Of a stretch of 64,000 bases of DNA, positions 1 through 11,785 are shown in pieces. The notes under the pieces are model-generated. The model was given only the letters and a program-made list of their open reading frames with translations, did no database searches and had not been told where the DNA came from. Both the position numbers and the translations under genes were made by a program. Positions within the stretch are counted from its first letter, which is position 1. The number at the start of each line of letters is the position of its first letter. This DNA is from Clonostachys chloroleuca (Eukaryota; Ascomycota; Sordariomycetes; Hypocreales; Bionectriaceae), in contig JBANAY010000004.1 in assembly GCA_037952775.1 (NCBI GenBank), positions 7,068,001-7,132,000 on the forward strand. Direction: 5' to 3'.

Positions 1-1681
1 CGTGTCAGAATTCCCTCATCTGTGCGGTATGGCTTGAGCGCAACAATGAACCTGTCGGGTGAGCTGACATAAAACAGACGCTTGTCGCCCTGGTCCGAAC
101 CGAGCTTGACGGGAAGCTGCTTTGCGAAGAGAATGTCCAGACCAAAGATGTAGCGTTCCTCTCTTCTACCTTCGACCATTTCTTCACGGGTTGTGAAGAT
201 CAGACCCGTAAGCCAGTCATCATCGGGAACGTGAATCGTTTGGGTGTGATCCGGCGTGAGCCTCTGCCCCTTGGTAGGGTTGTGATGGCCATTCTTGAGA
301 AGGTGGATGTCGATGAGATGCTCACTTGCTGCCCAGTCCACCACCAGCGAGATGTCTGCAGAAGGAAGATCCTCGAAAAAGTCTATCATGTTCTCGGTGA
401 TTGGCCTAGTCCCTCCAACTTCCGGACATCCTAGCTGTCTGGGTGTCGTTTCAAAGGCGTCCTTGAGAGCAAGAGGCTTCGTACTCCCCCAGGCCTTCAC
501 ATTCGCAGCGAACTGGATATATTGTTCTGCGAATACGGGGCAGAGCTGAGTCCATATCCTTCTTCTGTTACACAAGCCGGGGATTCTGTTGTGTTTTCTC
601 GCACAAGGCCTGCTCCCCCAGTCCAGTCTATGATAGACTTTCTTCCAGTCGACGTCGTGCAGCTGGGAGAATGTCGGCGTTGGGAGATCCCACAGCCAAG
701 GCATATCATCTTTCAAGCGTTTCCTCCAGAAGCCATTGCTCAACTCAAGATTGGCGAATGCGGGGGATGCCTGTCGGAGACTGTACAAGGTTGTCACCTC
801 TTTGAGGTGAGACGTGATAAGTAGCAATATGTCGGGTGGGAATTTCGCAAAAGGATCGCCTCTGGTGTCGTATATCTTCAACTCACTCATCTCCTCCACT
901 TTGCGTAGAGGGAGATTGTGGTACAGCTCCCTCAGCCCTTTGACCTCGACAGGGTCGCACACATAATGCTCTGCGTTCCGTTCTGCCCCCCAGTACTGCT
1001 CCATCTTGTCGCTGATATCGCCATAGTGTATGTTGAGAGACCGACCCGACTGGTCATCTGCCGCCTTGCTCTTCAGCGTGTCGAAGAAGATCTCCTTGTC
1101 TAATTCGGGGACGCCAACATAGCGGGAAAGCACTTCGCGGCAGCGCGTGTGAAATGGCGCACACCATGGATCATCGGCTTCCCAGGCGTATCTGTCGATT
1201 TGGCATGAAACATGAGCTAATGTTCTTGACAGGCCTTAAGACTGCCCCGGGTTTTCGCCCCGCTAGAAGTACAAAGGGAGGACTTACACGCTGATGCTCC
1301 CCCCGTTCTGCAAGGCTGCGAGCGCAGGGTCTGGAGCCTCCCCCAGCTCGTAGTTCATGGTCCCATAGTCATCATTTACTGCCGGGCCGGAAACCCATAC
1401 TCTAGTGACACAAGTCAGCCGTCCAGCTGTCCAACGTGCCCCTGCAGCGATTGACTTCAGCGGTCTCTGAGCTAGAGGTGCCGGCAAACCTACTTGGATT
1501 GGGCGTCACTGGCCGGATTCTCGCCGATGATGCGGTTGTCCTGTAGCCAGGCTAGCTGCGGGTCGTCAGGATCACGTAACACATCGGGATCGTATTTGTA
1601 GTCGTCGTCGTCCTCCGAGTCCCAGTAGACTACGCCAAAGGGCCCACCACAAAGGGCACAGTAATAATCCCATCCACCCAT
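1..1681 (-). CDS. F-box domain protein, 3' end cut by window edge
   Basis: Three exons are visible: 1681-1494, 1401-1288 and 1191 to the left edge; the stop lies outside the window. The start MGGWDYYCALCGGPFG, with an acidic stretch after it, is typical of fungal F-box proteins, and the F-box is visible in exon 3 (PPDILLLITSHLKEVTTLYS followed by LRQASPAF). Such proteins recruit substrates to SCF ubiquitin ligases; the substrate here cannot be told. Both introns have good junctions (GTAGGT and GTAAGT donors) and keep the frame, and a run of six Gs in exon 2 is read through without a shift. The stretch after the F-box is a long variable domain with no motif I recognise. Confidence 0.82.
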
Positions 1682-4073
1682 AATCTGCGGGTCAGAAGTC
1701 TCTCAGGAGACGTGCTGGTTCTCGGGATGGGGCGGGCTCCAGCTGCGCGCGTTGCGCGAGGGCTGGGAGGGGAGTTTCGTTGTCTGCGCCGTGATTTTGC
1801 TCCCTTTGAAATTTTTCACTCAGACGGACGGACAGCCTCGGGTTCTACCGCATGGCATATTTCGGGAGGGGATCCAAAGTGCGCGCTGCCTGCTTACCTA
1901 TGATGCTCCGGCTAAGCCTCGGGCATCAACATTGATGATCGATTAACTGCTTAGCCGTGGGAAAGCAATGTGACAGGGGGGTTGGTTGTAAATATGGATG
2001 AGGTGTCTGCGGCTTGAGCCACTTGCTGGTCACCGCGGTGAAACTGACCGCCACACTAGGCTCGTTGCTTTTTCCACGCGCATGAGCTTTGAAAATCATC
2101 TCAATCTCACCTGCATTTCATTCTCGAAGGGGCCTGTGCATGAAATGGGCGCTCATTTTAGGTACAGGAATGCGTGGCGAGCGCGTCTGTGCTTCCCACC
2201 TCCTATTTATACGCATTCATTTCATCATCCACCCATGATGCCGGGACCTGGTTAGATATTCCCGATCAAGTGAGCCAATATCAAGAGGGCATTCATCGTG
2301 TTTCTCATTAGAGCTCATGGCGGGACCCCGGCAGCTTAACATTATATGCGTACGGCTACCTGCTATACCCTCCAGTTCACGCTGAAAATCGTACTATGAG
2401 TGGGCTCTGTTTACTGGGTTAAAAGATGGGGGAATATACGGAGAGATAGAAATCGTTGAGGCCCAATGTGGCTTTCAATTCGGAACGGCGGCTGAATTAG
2501 GGTCCCTACTTTGGTACCCCCTCGATACACCCCTGAAACGACTACTGATGCAATGCATGGTCATCGCGGCCAGCTATTCCGTCTGACAAATCGGATGGCC
2601 AGAAAAGCTTTGTTTTTTATGAACTAGATGAAATATTGAAGATGGGTGATCGTAGTGATGGACTTGACACAGCGTTTGTTTGAGCCCATTTGTTCGCCAG
2701 GATCATGATTGCGTCCAACCTTTCCTTGGCTAGCCTGGCTACCCGACGAAAGAAGACGTCGAATAGAATGTGAACACGTGAAGAGACGCCATTTCTCCTC
2801 TAAATTTCTTGGCATCAACAATACAAATATTTAGGTTTGTCTGGGCACTCATCGGTCACGTGGTTACCCTCATCGCTGCTCTCGTTCGGACCGCATCATT
2901 TCCAAATTCTAACTCGAGGCAGAAAGTGAAATGCTACCGTGACAAAGCTGATGTATTTTTTTTTCTTAGTACTGCGAGGAATAGTAGTATTCAGTGTTGA
3001 TCTGGTGCTGCACTACCACCGATCTGGTTTGCCAAATTACGGTTGCTCATGTGACTCAGCAAGGGGGCATGATTCTCTTCAGAGTCATGATGAGCACAGG
3101 GCTAGGCTGGCCTTGAAATTTCTCATCAATAATGACGTCATTTTTCAAATGACTCAAGATGGGTAGCTTATTTCCATTGCCTACACGAGCAGTACATACA
3201 TACTCTAGAAACCTTTCGTCATCAATCGCTCCCCTTCCCATCACGATCTAGACCGAAGGGCAGCCATCAGTGTTATTTTTTTCAGACCACCTTAACGCAA
3301 AGAGAAAATATTGGCTGCTTTGAGGCACATATTACGAGGTTCAGCACATGATAAGAAACCGAACTTCGAACATAAGAGTGTAGTTACACCTACCATGTAA
3401 GCATTCCGTCTTAGATCATTTGCAACTGAGTTGAATAATTTAGCAGCTTTGTATTATCATGTGAAGGCACTACCTAATTCAACTTATTTTTGTCATGGCC
3501 CATTTGCATGCCGCTCTCAATGTCGCATGATCTCTCCTGACACCTAGAATCTTGAATATCTATTCCTCCCACAGTCCCTTCTTTTCCTACCAAATTTATA
3601 TCTCGCCACATGAGTCTCATGCTAAGCTCACCGTCTAAGCAACCTCCCGCCGGGCGCTTCATCCAATACTACCATGAGCATAGGAAGCTGTAGGGCAGCA
3701 ACTGGATGACGAAAGAGATGATACATCAAATTGGAGAATAGTTGCCAATAAAACACTTTCTACAAAAATCAGAGTAATCTAATAGTACAACGATAGAACT
3801 TGGTAATGTTTAGTTTATCATCTCTTCGGTATTCATTACAAGCCCCCTAACTATCTAACAATATTAGTCGCACACTCGCAGGTAAGCAGGATAAAGTTTG
3901 AGTGTCTTAACTTCGATACCACCCGTTGGTTCAGTCTGAGATCTTTCATTGGTCATGAGTGAATCGAGAGAGATCAATAGTCCGAACTACGAAAAGTACA
4001 GATCGACCAGGGCTCAAGGTGCTCTCCTTTTTACCTATTATGCGAAGACCGTCCTCGTCTCATTCGTCTGGCA

Positions 4074-4100
4074 TAGCTCAAGCCTGGCCAGCTTGAGCTA
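4074..4100. repeat. Perfect 10-bp inverted repeat, 7-base spacer
   Basis: TAGCTCAAGC at 4074-4083 and its exact reverse complement at 4091-4100 flank CTGGCCA. The spacer is itself nearly palindromic, so almost all 27 bases form a dyad. It lies about 290 bases before the ATG at 4389 and could be a protein-binding dyad or a hairpin in the leader. Confidence 0.75.
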
Positions 4101-4234
4101 CAGCATCTGACATTTCACATTGGGTTTCTTACAGGCAAATAATTTGAGACGGTTCAACACTGAATAATTGATTACCTACCTAACTTGCATTCTCGTGGCG
4201 GCTACGGGCACAGGCTCTCGCGCTTCGGGGTCAT

Positions 4235-4254
4235 TCGAGTGGAGATGCACTCGA
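4235..4254. repeat. Perfect 7-bp inverted repeat, 6-base spacer
   Basis: TCGAGTG at 4235-4241 and CACTCGA at 4248-4254 form a second dyad about 135 bases before the ATG at 4389. It includes an XhoI-like CTCGAG half. Confidence 0.65.
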
Positions 4255-4388
4255 GACGGGGCGCTTTACCCCGCCGGACCAAGTTCAAGAGTCGGTCAGT
4301 TCATCTACTCTTTTTCCAGTCTCCAACTTGATTATTCAATCTTTTTATCTAACAAGGTCACGTTCAATCTCCTGCCCTGCTGATTGAG

Positions 4389-5675
4389 ATGGGATCACAA
4401 TGGTTAGAAGCAGTGCTCTCGGCCCCAGAGCCGCCGGAAGGCCTGGATCTGCTTCAAGCTGCTGTCTCAGCGCACCAGCAGAACGCGGCTACGGCACCTA
4501 CATCTGAAATACTACTCTCAAGCCGCATTGACAGCCTCCAAGCGTCGATATGGACTGACCTCACCATCGTAAACCGCCAGCAGTGCATTAACGAACTCGA
4601 TCGAGCGTGGTGCGGTCGTGGGTGGGTTCCGCCGTGGCCACAAGCCGATGTCGCCGGCCCCGGCACAGTCTGCACTATCGACACACTCCCCTCAACAGAT
4701 GTTCTCAACCTCGCAACCATCACGCGCATATGTTCCCATCACAATGTCGGTCTCTTGTCACTCTGGGAGCCGGGAGGAGTTCTTCACGAGATTGCAAGAC
4801 GCGCCTCCTCCGGCCTGTCGCTTATGTGGTCACAGGAACTGTGTCGGCAGGCTGTGTTAGAGGCATACCACAGATACGGCCCAATACCCTCACACAAGCG
4901 TCCACGACGGTTGGAGGACGAGATAGTTCTTGATGATTCCTACGGGAATAATGCGCCAAAACGTCGAGGAGCGAGTTCTCAGGGGGGCCGTTCTTCCTCC
5001 TCATCACCCATTCTACTCCGCCACGATGGATCTTCGAGGCAAGCAGCTACCATTGACGTGGCACTAGAAGAGGCCAAACATCTACAACAGATGCTTCAAG
5101 CCTTCCAGATCACACTCAGAGAGCACCTTGATAGATTTCCGCGTGGTCACCAAGCACTTCTGAAAGCTGAGGCCGAACATATGCAAGATGAGCTGCAAAA
5201 GGCGCGGGCGGAGTGTGACTTAGCGGATCAAGAGGTCAAGCGCTGCGAGGAAGAATACCAATCTCTCCAGCAAGGTTCGCATGCTGCAACAAGCCGCTAC
5301 AGCATACTCAAGGAATGGCTAGAGCCAGTCCTCTTAGTGAACCAGACACAGATGCAAGCAGAAACGTCGGCGTCTACGCTCCCCGATCCAGGACTTCAAA
5401 GCGCGATGGAAGCTGTATCCATGATGGCACAGAAGACATTGGAGAAATATGGGGGTGAAATCTCAGGTGAAAGGACCATTGCTTGCGTGTCTGAGGTGCT
5501 CGATCGAGCTCGAGCGGCCAGGACGAGACAGAATGAATCGCACGTGGCTCTAAAGAAGACTCAGAAGAAGGTGGACCATATTCAGGCTCGCTTAGAGATA
5601 GAGACACAAAGGGTCGTGATTGAAAAGATGTTGCACGGTGCAATCAACATGCTAGATTCGAATCGACCCGGGTGA
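4389..5675 (+). CDS. Coiled-coil hypothetical protein
   Basis: Single-exon frame of 428 residues. I do not recognise the family. Residues 1-165 look globular and Trp-rich. Residues 165-215 are basic and Ser-rich, with two possible nuclear localisation patches (KRPRR and APKRRG). Residues about 220-310 and 395-420 are Glu/Lys/Gln-rich with heptad-like spacing, expected to form coiled coils. The layout (N-terminal domain, basic Ser-rich linker, coiled coil) resembles many lineage-specific fungal nuclear proteins. No catalytic motif is visible. No neighbour suggests a role. Confidence 0.7.
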   Translation: MGSQWLEAVLSAPEPPEGLDLLQAAVSAHQQNAATAPTSEILLSSRIDSLQASIWTDLTIVNRQQCINELDRAWCGRGWVPPWPQADVAGPGTVCTIDTLPSTDVLNLATITRICSHHNVGLLSLWEPGGVLHEIARRASSGLSLMWSQELCRQAVLEAYHRYGPIPSHKRPRRLEDEIVLDDSYGNNAPKRRGASSQGGRSSSSSPILLRHDGSSRQAATIDVALEEAKHLQQMLQAFQITLREHLDRFPRGHQALLKAEAEHMQDELQKARAECDLADQEVKRCEEEYQSLQQGSHAATSRYSILKEWLEPVLLVNQTQMQAETSASTLPDPGLQSAMEAVSMMAQKTLEKYGGEISGERTIACVSEVLDRARAARTRQNESHVALKKTQKKVDHIQARLEIETQRVVIEKMLHGAINMLDSNRPG

Positions 5676-6118
5676 GGGTAAATGGAGAGGATTGGATATG
5701 AACATGGTGGGCCAACGTTTTGAGCTATTTACCGGAACGATATACGCATTAACCCCAGGGCATCCCCTTGTGCAGATTGAACAATGTCCTTGGTACCTCC
5801 AAGTTTGGTTTGTAGATGGCCCATCATGCAAGTTTTGCCCGCATGTCGGTTCCGCTCGGCATCCGCCGGAAATGCGGCTGTTGGTGTGGACAGGCATCGC
5901 TTGACACATCAGAGTCCAGACATGGACTCATTCCACGCATTAGCGATGCACTACTAAGCCAGCGTGGGCTCAGACATGCAGGCGGCTGTGGGAGGAAGAT
6001 CTATAGATAAATCGGTATCGTATTCCGAATCTCCTAGAACACTCATCAAGTATTACCGACAAGCGGCTTCTACATACTCACCCTTCTCTCTATAATAACT
6101 CGCCCCTTGGACTATTCA
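5676..6118. other. Intergenic, nothing recognised
   Basis: About 440 bases between the coiled-coil gene and the FAD monooxygenase remnant. No coding signal or repeat stands out. Confidence 0.5.
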
Positions 6119-7000
6119 ATGACAATGGCAGCCGAAGCACGTTCCAAGGCATTGATTATAGGAGCCGGGATCTCGGGGCTCGCCGCCGCATGGTGGTTAG
6201 AAAAAGCCTGGTGGGCTTGCACCATTGTTGAAAAGTCGTCGTCGATGCGCGAGGGAGGTTAACTGGTCAGCATCTCCGGCTCAGGTCTGGAGGCAGTCAA
6301 AGGATGGGCCTACACGAGAAGCTAAACAAAATCTCCTACAGTTTTGATGAGAATGTAGTCAGGGATAGCGGTGGCCGCGAGCTTCTGCGTCTTCGATACA
6401 AGGACGTACACGGCGGTGTCGATGCCTTGGCTGTGTGCCGCGACGACCTTGCTCGCGTCCTAGCCAACGCTATATCTGAATCTGTCGTCATTCGCTTCGG
6501 CGAGACGGTGGTCAAAATCGAGGACGACGGTAGCAAGGCTCAAGCTACCCTCAGCACTGGCAAGACCCTTGAAGCGGATTTACTCATAGGAGCCGATGGT
6601 ATTCGATCCTCCACTCGAAATTACCTCTGGGAAGGCAAGAAATGTCTGGAGGACCTAGGTTATACCTACGCTGTCTATGACATTGAGGGACAGCCAGGCC
6701 TTGGCTCTGATTGCGTCTCATTCAATAGCCCTGGACATCTCGATGTGCTGTACACTTTGAGAAATCATCGTGTTGCCGCGCTTCATATTTGGAGGGATGA
6801 CCAAACACAATTACAAGATCGGGAAAGCTGGTTCGACACAATTCGTCACGTTACGTCCGACAGCACGAAACTAGTCACAGATGTGGTTGGCCTCGCTGAG
6901 AGAAACGGTTTTACGCCCCTAGTCGATAGCTTGACGATGGTGTCTTTTCGAAAGAGACAAGCACCAGCTGGTGGTGAATTAATGGACCGTGGCCTCAGAT
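6119..7000 (+). pseudogene. FAD-dependent monooxygenase (salicylate-hydroxylase-like) remnant
   Basis: The ATG at 6119 opens a Rossmann start with LIIGAGISGLAAA (GxGxxG). The frame hits TAA right after EGG, where functional relatives continue, and then shifts by one base near 6300 into the frame of MGLHEKLNKI. The second frame carries RDDLARVL (the conserved Arg region) and GADGIRSSTR (the DG motif of class A flavin monooxygenases). After about 6990 the similarity stops: the GDAAH-type flavin-binding segment and the C-terminus are missing, and the frame drifts into unrelated sequence ending at 7158. With a nonsense codon, a frameshift and a 3' loss, this is a pseudogene. Active family members hydroxylate aromatic or polyketide substrates using NAD(P)H. 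Confidence 0.8.
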
Positions 7001-7158
7001 TCATTGAAGTAATCCGAAGACCTCGTGTGATCCCAAACCACAACCCATGCATCAGCCGAGCAAACATTAATCTAGAGGCTATCTCCAGGGCTAAAAATCA
7101 CTCATGCTTGCATACATTCGGCCCTTGCTTATTAACAGGCACTTCATCAAGGTACTAG

Positions 7159-7662
7159 TGATGAAGTCAGACGTCAAGAAGATTCCAGACCCTAATCTTC
7201 TAACCGTTATGCCACATTTATATTCGAGCAATGAAATATAAGATAAACAAACCTCAACACACAGAAAGCCACTCAGTCTCAAACCAAGGCTATAAAGTTA
7301 CCACAAACCCCTAGAGGTTGGGTAGGCAAGTTCACCACATTTACCTCCACACTTGAACCTGCATCCTGAGGATGCAACAAAAGGAAACCATTCATACGGG
7401 CCATACAGAAACATCGGCAAAAGATGCGAAGGAATACGACTTGAAGTTCAACCTTGCCCAACCTGGAGTGCAAGAGGCTGAAATCGTCAAATCGGCCTTC
7501 ACCATTGGGGGACTCACGGCTCTCTTTGCGATGTATGCAAACAAGCATTTCCTGGTGTTTCCCCATTACTAATAGCTGGATTGATTGACGTAGGATCACT
7601 CTCAAGTATCAGATGTACTGCCATTGATACGTATAAAATTTGTCTAGAAAGTCCGTGCCAAA
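7159..7662. other. Intergenic, possible remnant sequence
   Basis: About 500 bases between the monooxygenase remnant and the dehydrogenase. A 66-codon frame at 7372-7572 (+) shows no recognisable domain. An 8-bp inverted repeat (AGAAGATT/AATCTTCT) lies near 7180-7206. Confidence 0.45.
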
Positions 7663-8816
7663 TTATTTGTCGAGGCTGACCACCACTTTTCCGACTTGTT
7701 TCCCTTGCCAAATAAACTCAACCGCTTCCTCGGATTTATCAAAGGACCACACAGAGTCTATAATCTCATCAAATGTCATTTGCACGGCTGAGATTGCCGC
7801 CATGAGCTCGTCCTGGTCATCTTTTGACCCGGCATTTATGCCCCTAACACCGGTTAGCCGCTGAGTTGATATTGATTGGTGCTAAATAGATTCTTACCTG
7901 ACGTTGAGTCTTCTATCAATAATCGTGGAAACAAATTCTTTGAGATGCTCAGGCTTAGGCCCTCCCAGATAGCCGACCTGACTGACAATGCCTCCCCGAC
8001 GAGTGCACAGCATACTCTTGACAAGGGAGCTGCTTCCACCATTTTCCACTACAAGATCAACACCAACGCCGTTGGTGAGTTTAAGAACCTCCTCGTGCCA
8101 CTCTGGGTTCGTTCTGTAGTTGACAGTTTGGATCTCTGGCTTGGTGAATTGTGCTTTGATGCTTTGGAGTTTTTTATCATCAGAAGATGTCAAGATAACC
8201 TTGAGTCCGGATGCTTGCGCCAGCTTCAGCGCGAACGTTGACACTCCACCAGTACCTTAGAATGGGGGGTTAGTATTGAATCTCGCATGGGGTAGAATTA
8301 ATCACCTTGAATCAAGACAGTCTGGCCCATTGTAGCTCCTTTGAGTGCAGACCACGCTGTTGTGCCAGCACAAGGAATGATGCTGGATTGGATCCAATCA
8401 AGGTGATCAGGAAGCTTGGTCACCAACTTCTCGTCAAAAACTAGATGGCTAGCCAACACTCCATCTTCATTCGCGGCGAGCCACGACCGTCCGGTTGACC
8501 GAGCAGTGAGATATGCAGAGTCCGTAATAGGAGCTACCCGATGACCAACCGAGACCAGCGAGACTCTCTCGCCCACAGCGATGATCTGGCCGGCGGCATC
8601 GTTTCCCGGAATGCCATTCGGGATCACAGGCCACGGGTTGCCGCCGTTGGCAATGTTGGCATCGCGATAGTTGAGTGCGACCGCGTGAACCTCAATCAGA
8701 ACTTCTGTAGGATGCAATGGCAGGGGCAGAGCCTCGGTCACGAGCTTGAGTTTTGGTGTCCCAGGTGTGAAATCGTCAGTTCGACGGAATGCCTGGCGGG
8801 TCGTGATAGAAGACAT
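7663..8816 (-). CDS. Zinc-type/quinone oxidoreductase-like medium-chain dehydrogenase
   Basis: Three exons (8816-8306, 8255-7898, 7843-7663) give 349 residues; both introns keep the frame exactly. The N-terminal GroES-like domain has LNYRDANIANGG and GNDAAGQIIAVGERV; the Rossmann part has IQGTGGVSTFALKLAQ. The protein ends KVVVSLDK. The Cys cluster of a structural zinc site is absent, so the quinone-oxidoreductase branch fits better than classical ADH. Family members reduce alkenals, quinones or alcohols with NADPH; the substrate here is unknown. An ATG nine codons upstream (8843) is possible, but MSSITTRQAF gives the usual family start. Confidence 0.87.
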
Positions 8817-10131
8817 TTTGTTGTTGAGTGTCCAGAAAGCCAAAGAGGGATGTTGTCAATCTTTCCACCACAATTGTGAACCTAGTGAATTGAATGAATC
8901 ACGTCCTTACTAAGTTCTCACAAGCATTGCTCTTCCTATTCTCTCTTGAGGTTTTATTTCTCTATGGATGGGATAATTTATAATCAATGATGCAAGACCT
9001 TTATTATAAAGCAACCTACTTACCTTCTCGGGAACCTGTGCCGATCCCAGATGCACGCCATCTTGATCTGGGAATTTGCAAGAGAACCAACACCCACCCA
9101 GCAAGCCAAAGTAGCCTCCAATGATAATCCTATCCTCGTTATTGGCGGCAGACTTGTGGAAAACGGATCTTCAAGCGAGAGCCACGCTCTTCACCTACAC
9201 AGCGACGAGTCAGGGGATCGCGTTGCTTTCTCAAGCTCACTGCTTTATTCTCCAGATCGCCGGCGGGGCAAGTCTATCGATCACTCTAGAAAATAAAACG
9301 CGACAGCTGCAGGTCTGAATGGGAATGAGGATGTAGATTGATGAGCGTGGTGTGTTGGTTCGGGTTTGGTTTCTTTCCTGTGAATTCTGGAGGCGATGAG
9401 TACGTCGTCGCTTCGCCATTTTTGACCAGGTGGAAATTTGGCTTCCACAGGGGCATGTAGGGAGAGTAAGGTTGCAATCCATGCTTCCAGGGCTTCGAGT
9501 GGAAAGATGAATGAACCTGACCTAAGCGTCGATGGGCTGGAAGTGACAAAGCCACTACTACCTCACGGAGAGAGCCTGGAAAGGAAAATGCCGTAGAATT
9601 CGGGGTGGGCAATGATAAAAGCACATGGGGTAGAGGCGGCAGCGTGTAGATATTGATAAAAGCACATGGGGTAGAGGCGGCAGCGTGTAGATATCTCTTA
9701 TGCTGGGCAACATAAGGTCTGTTACACCATTCGCATCTTGGAGCATGCCGCGAATGGAATTACTTCAGGAAAAGGGCATCCGTTACGAAACCCCTAATCT
9801 ACTAGGGGATGAGAGAGGAATCTCAAGCAAGGGGAGAGAAATCTCCTGAAAAACAGACATGAGAACGGCCTTGGACAATTGGCACTCACAGAGTAGGCAT
9901 TATAACGAATCACAAGTAGAATGCATCAAAGGCTGTAATGAGAAATGGAGCGGCAAATACCTGCAATGCCACGCAGTGTTTTTTAATGTCATCAATGACG
10001 TTGTCTACATATACAAAGAATCGAAGTAGCCATCTGCCTTTTCCCGTTTTTTTCGAATTTTAAGTCTCAAAGTGAACCAGAAGCCGGCTAAATTTTACAA
10101 GTGAACAAAGGCCTCGTTGAGCACGAAGCGT
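8817..10131. other. Intergenic, one tandem duplication
   Basis: About 1.3 kb without a credible gene. It is the upstream side of the dehydrogenase and the 3' side of the DUF1996 gene. It contains the 41-bp tandem repeat at 9613-9694. Confidence 0.55.
9613..9694. repeat. 41-bp perfect tandem duplication
   Basis: Two identical adjacent copies, 9613-9653 and 9654-9694, each starting TGATAAAAGCACATGGGG. Perfect identity suggests a recent duplication. Confidence 0.9.
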
Positions 10132-11785
10132 CTAGTGGCGGTGGCCAGCATGGCGGTGCATGAGGCGCTCGTGCTCGTGTCGACGGGCGTGGGCGGCCTG
10201 GGACTGCACAGCGCCAGAAGCCGGGGCGGTCACGGTCACGGTCTCGTAGACGGTCTTGAGAGCGCAGGTGGACTTGGGCTTCTTGGTCTTGGTAGTAGAA
10301 GACTGCGATGCGGCGGCCGAGGACGACTGGGGGCTCCCGAAGTCTCGACGGCAACGGCGGAGGAAGTCGAGACAGCAGGGTTCTCGATGACCTTGGTGGC
10401 GTCGTCGCTGGAGCCGGGCAGACCGCTGGATGCGCCCTGGGCTGACGAAGAGGCGGCGGATGCAGAGGAAGATGAGCCCGAGGCAGCAGCTGAGGCAGAA
10501 GTGGATGATGAAGCAGCCGAAGATGATGAGGCTGCGGCAGTGGAGGAGGCAACAGCTGAGGATGAAGAGCTTCCGCTGGGTTGAGGCTGAGGATTAGTGC
10601 CGACGCCCCATCCAGAGATTGGGTTGTTGCCGGGAAGCTGGTCCAAGACGCCGCCGATGATCTCGTCAACTGGGGTCTCAATGGTGCACTTGTCCTTGTT
10701 CTCCTCGACGCCGGGGCACTTGAGCATACCCGAGTTTCCGGTGTTGCAGTTGTCGATGACGTTCTGGAGGATATCAGTGTCCCAGCCGGCCATGAAATCG
10801 GCGTGCCAGCTGTATCCGGTGCGGTCACCAGAGGCGAGGACGAAGGGCTGGGGTCCATTTCCAGTATGGTCCCATCGGTCCTTGAAGAGGGGAGTGTTCC
10901 AGTAGACCTCCATGAAGAGATGGGGCACGTGGATCTCATCCTCAGCACAGTCTTGGTAGCCGCCGTTAACACTCTTGGGCCAGTTCATGTTGTTCTTGTA
11001 GTCCTTCAAGTCGGCATTCTTCTTCAAGCAAGAGGGGAAATGGATGTCCATCCGAAGCGGCGCGGCGTAACCGTCGCAGTTTCTGAAGGGGAAGCCAACA
11101 CCGGCACCCGCGTTGTTGGCGCTGCCAATACCGGCAGTGGTGCCGTCCGAGTCTACGGGCCACGAGGGGCCGGTGGGATACTTGTTGTCAGCGGTGACCT
11201 TCTCGTCACGGGGGCAGGTGACGTGGACGTTGCTGATTTCCTGGCCTGAGCCAGTGGTGAGGATCTCCTCGGGGGTCGAAGGAGGAGTACGCTTCGTTGG
11301 GTCGCCGACGAGCATGTTGAGGCCGACTGGGAATGCCTTGATCACATCATGTGTCTTCTCGAAACTGAGGATTGCCAAATTAGTACCCAAACAAGATATA
11401 GCGTGAACGGGGCGAATAGTAACACGTACAAGTAGTAGACCTTGGGGTAGAAAACCTCCACAGGTTCTAGCTTTCCGGTTTTGGGGTCCTGGAAGTACAG
11501 CGAGGGGAACCAGTAGTTGCTCATGTCACCCTTGACATTTGCATTGGTGCAGTTTGACTTCAAGAGGTCCTCGCCGGTCGAGGACATGCCGAAATTGCTA
11601 CCACCGAGGATAGTGTGGACATGGGAGGCAATCTTGCCAGGAGAGACAATGGGGTCAACACGTGCTTGAAGAATGTGGTTGTTGGTGAACTGCACAGTGG
11701 CGAAAGTCCTGTCTTCGTTGTAACCAAAAGCAGAGGCCGAGGCCACAAGAGATGCCGCAAAGGCGGCAGTCGACGCGGTCTTCAT
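10132..11785 (-). CDS. Secreted DUF1996 protein with a frameshift near the C-terminus
   Basis: Exon 1 runs 11785-11430 and exon 2 from 11364. The signal peptide is MKTASTAAFAASLVASASAF. The DUF1996 domain fills about residues 25-280 (IASHVHTILGGSNFG, SNYWFPSLYF, DIHFPSCL, HVPHLFMEVYW), followed by a Ser/Ala-rich linker. At a run of five Cs (10329-10333) the frame breaks: as written it ends at 10236 with a Pro/Arg tail. One more C restores TKTKKPKSTCALKTVYETVT and a His/Arg-rich end stopping at 10132, giving 529 residues. A 65-base intron (10391-10327) with a poor GTCATC donor would also restore the frame. The function of DUF1996 proteins is largely unknown; they are secreted or cell-surface fungal proteins. 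Confidence 0.85.

Larger units (their letters stand above)
1682..4388. other. Intergenic stretch, no gene seen
   Basis: About 2.7 kb without a credible coding region on either strand; the open frames are short and overlap at random. It holds the 5' side of the F-box gene and the upstream region of the coiled-coil gene at 4389. The notable content is two perfect inverted repeats near 4.08 and 4.24 kb, listed separately. Confidence 0.6.

Noticed and set aside
7170..7215. tRNA-like segment (box A match on the minus strand and a hairpin with TTAGGGT)
   Set aside because: No T-arm (GGTTCGA-type box B) and no acceptor stem; the stem fits an ordinary inverted repeat.
7372..7572. 66-codon frame downstream of the FAD monooxygenase remnant
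   Set aside because: No recognisable domain, weak start context, and not similar to the missing monooxygenase C-terminus.
10088..11249. Long antisense and alternative frames over the DUF1996 gene (294 and 222 codons)
   Set aside because: Composition is an echo of the Ser/Ala-rich GC-rich coding strand in other frames; the DUF1996 frame has signal peptide and domain motifs.
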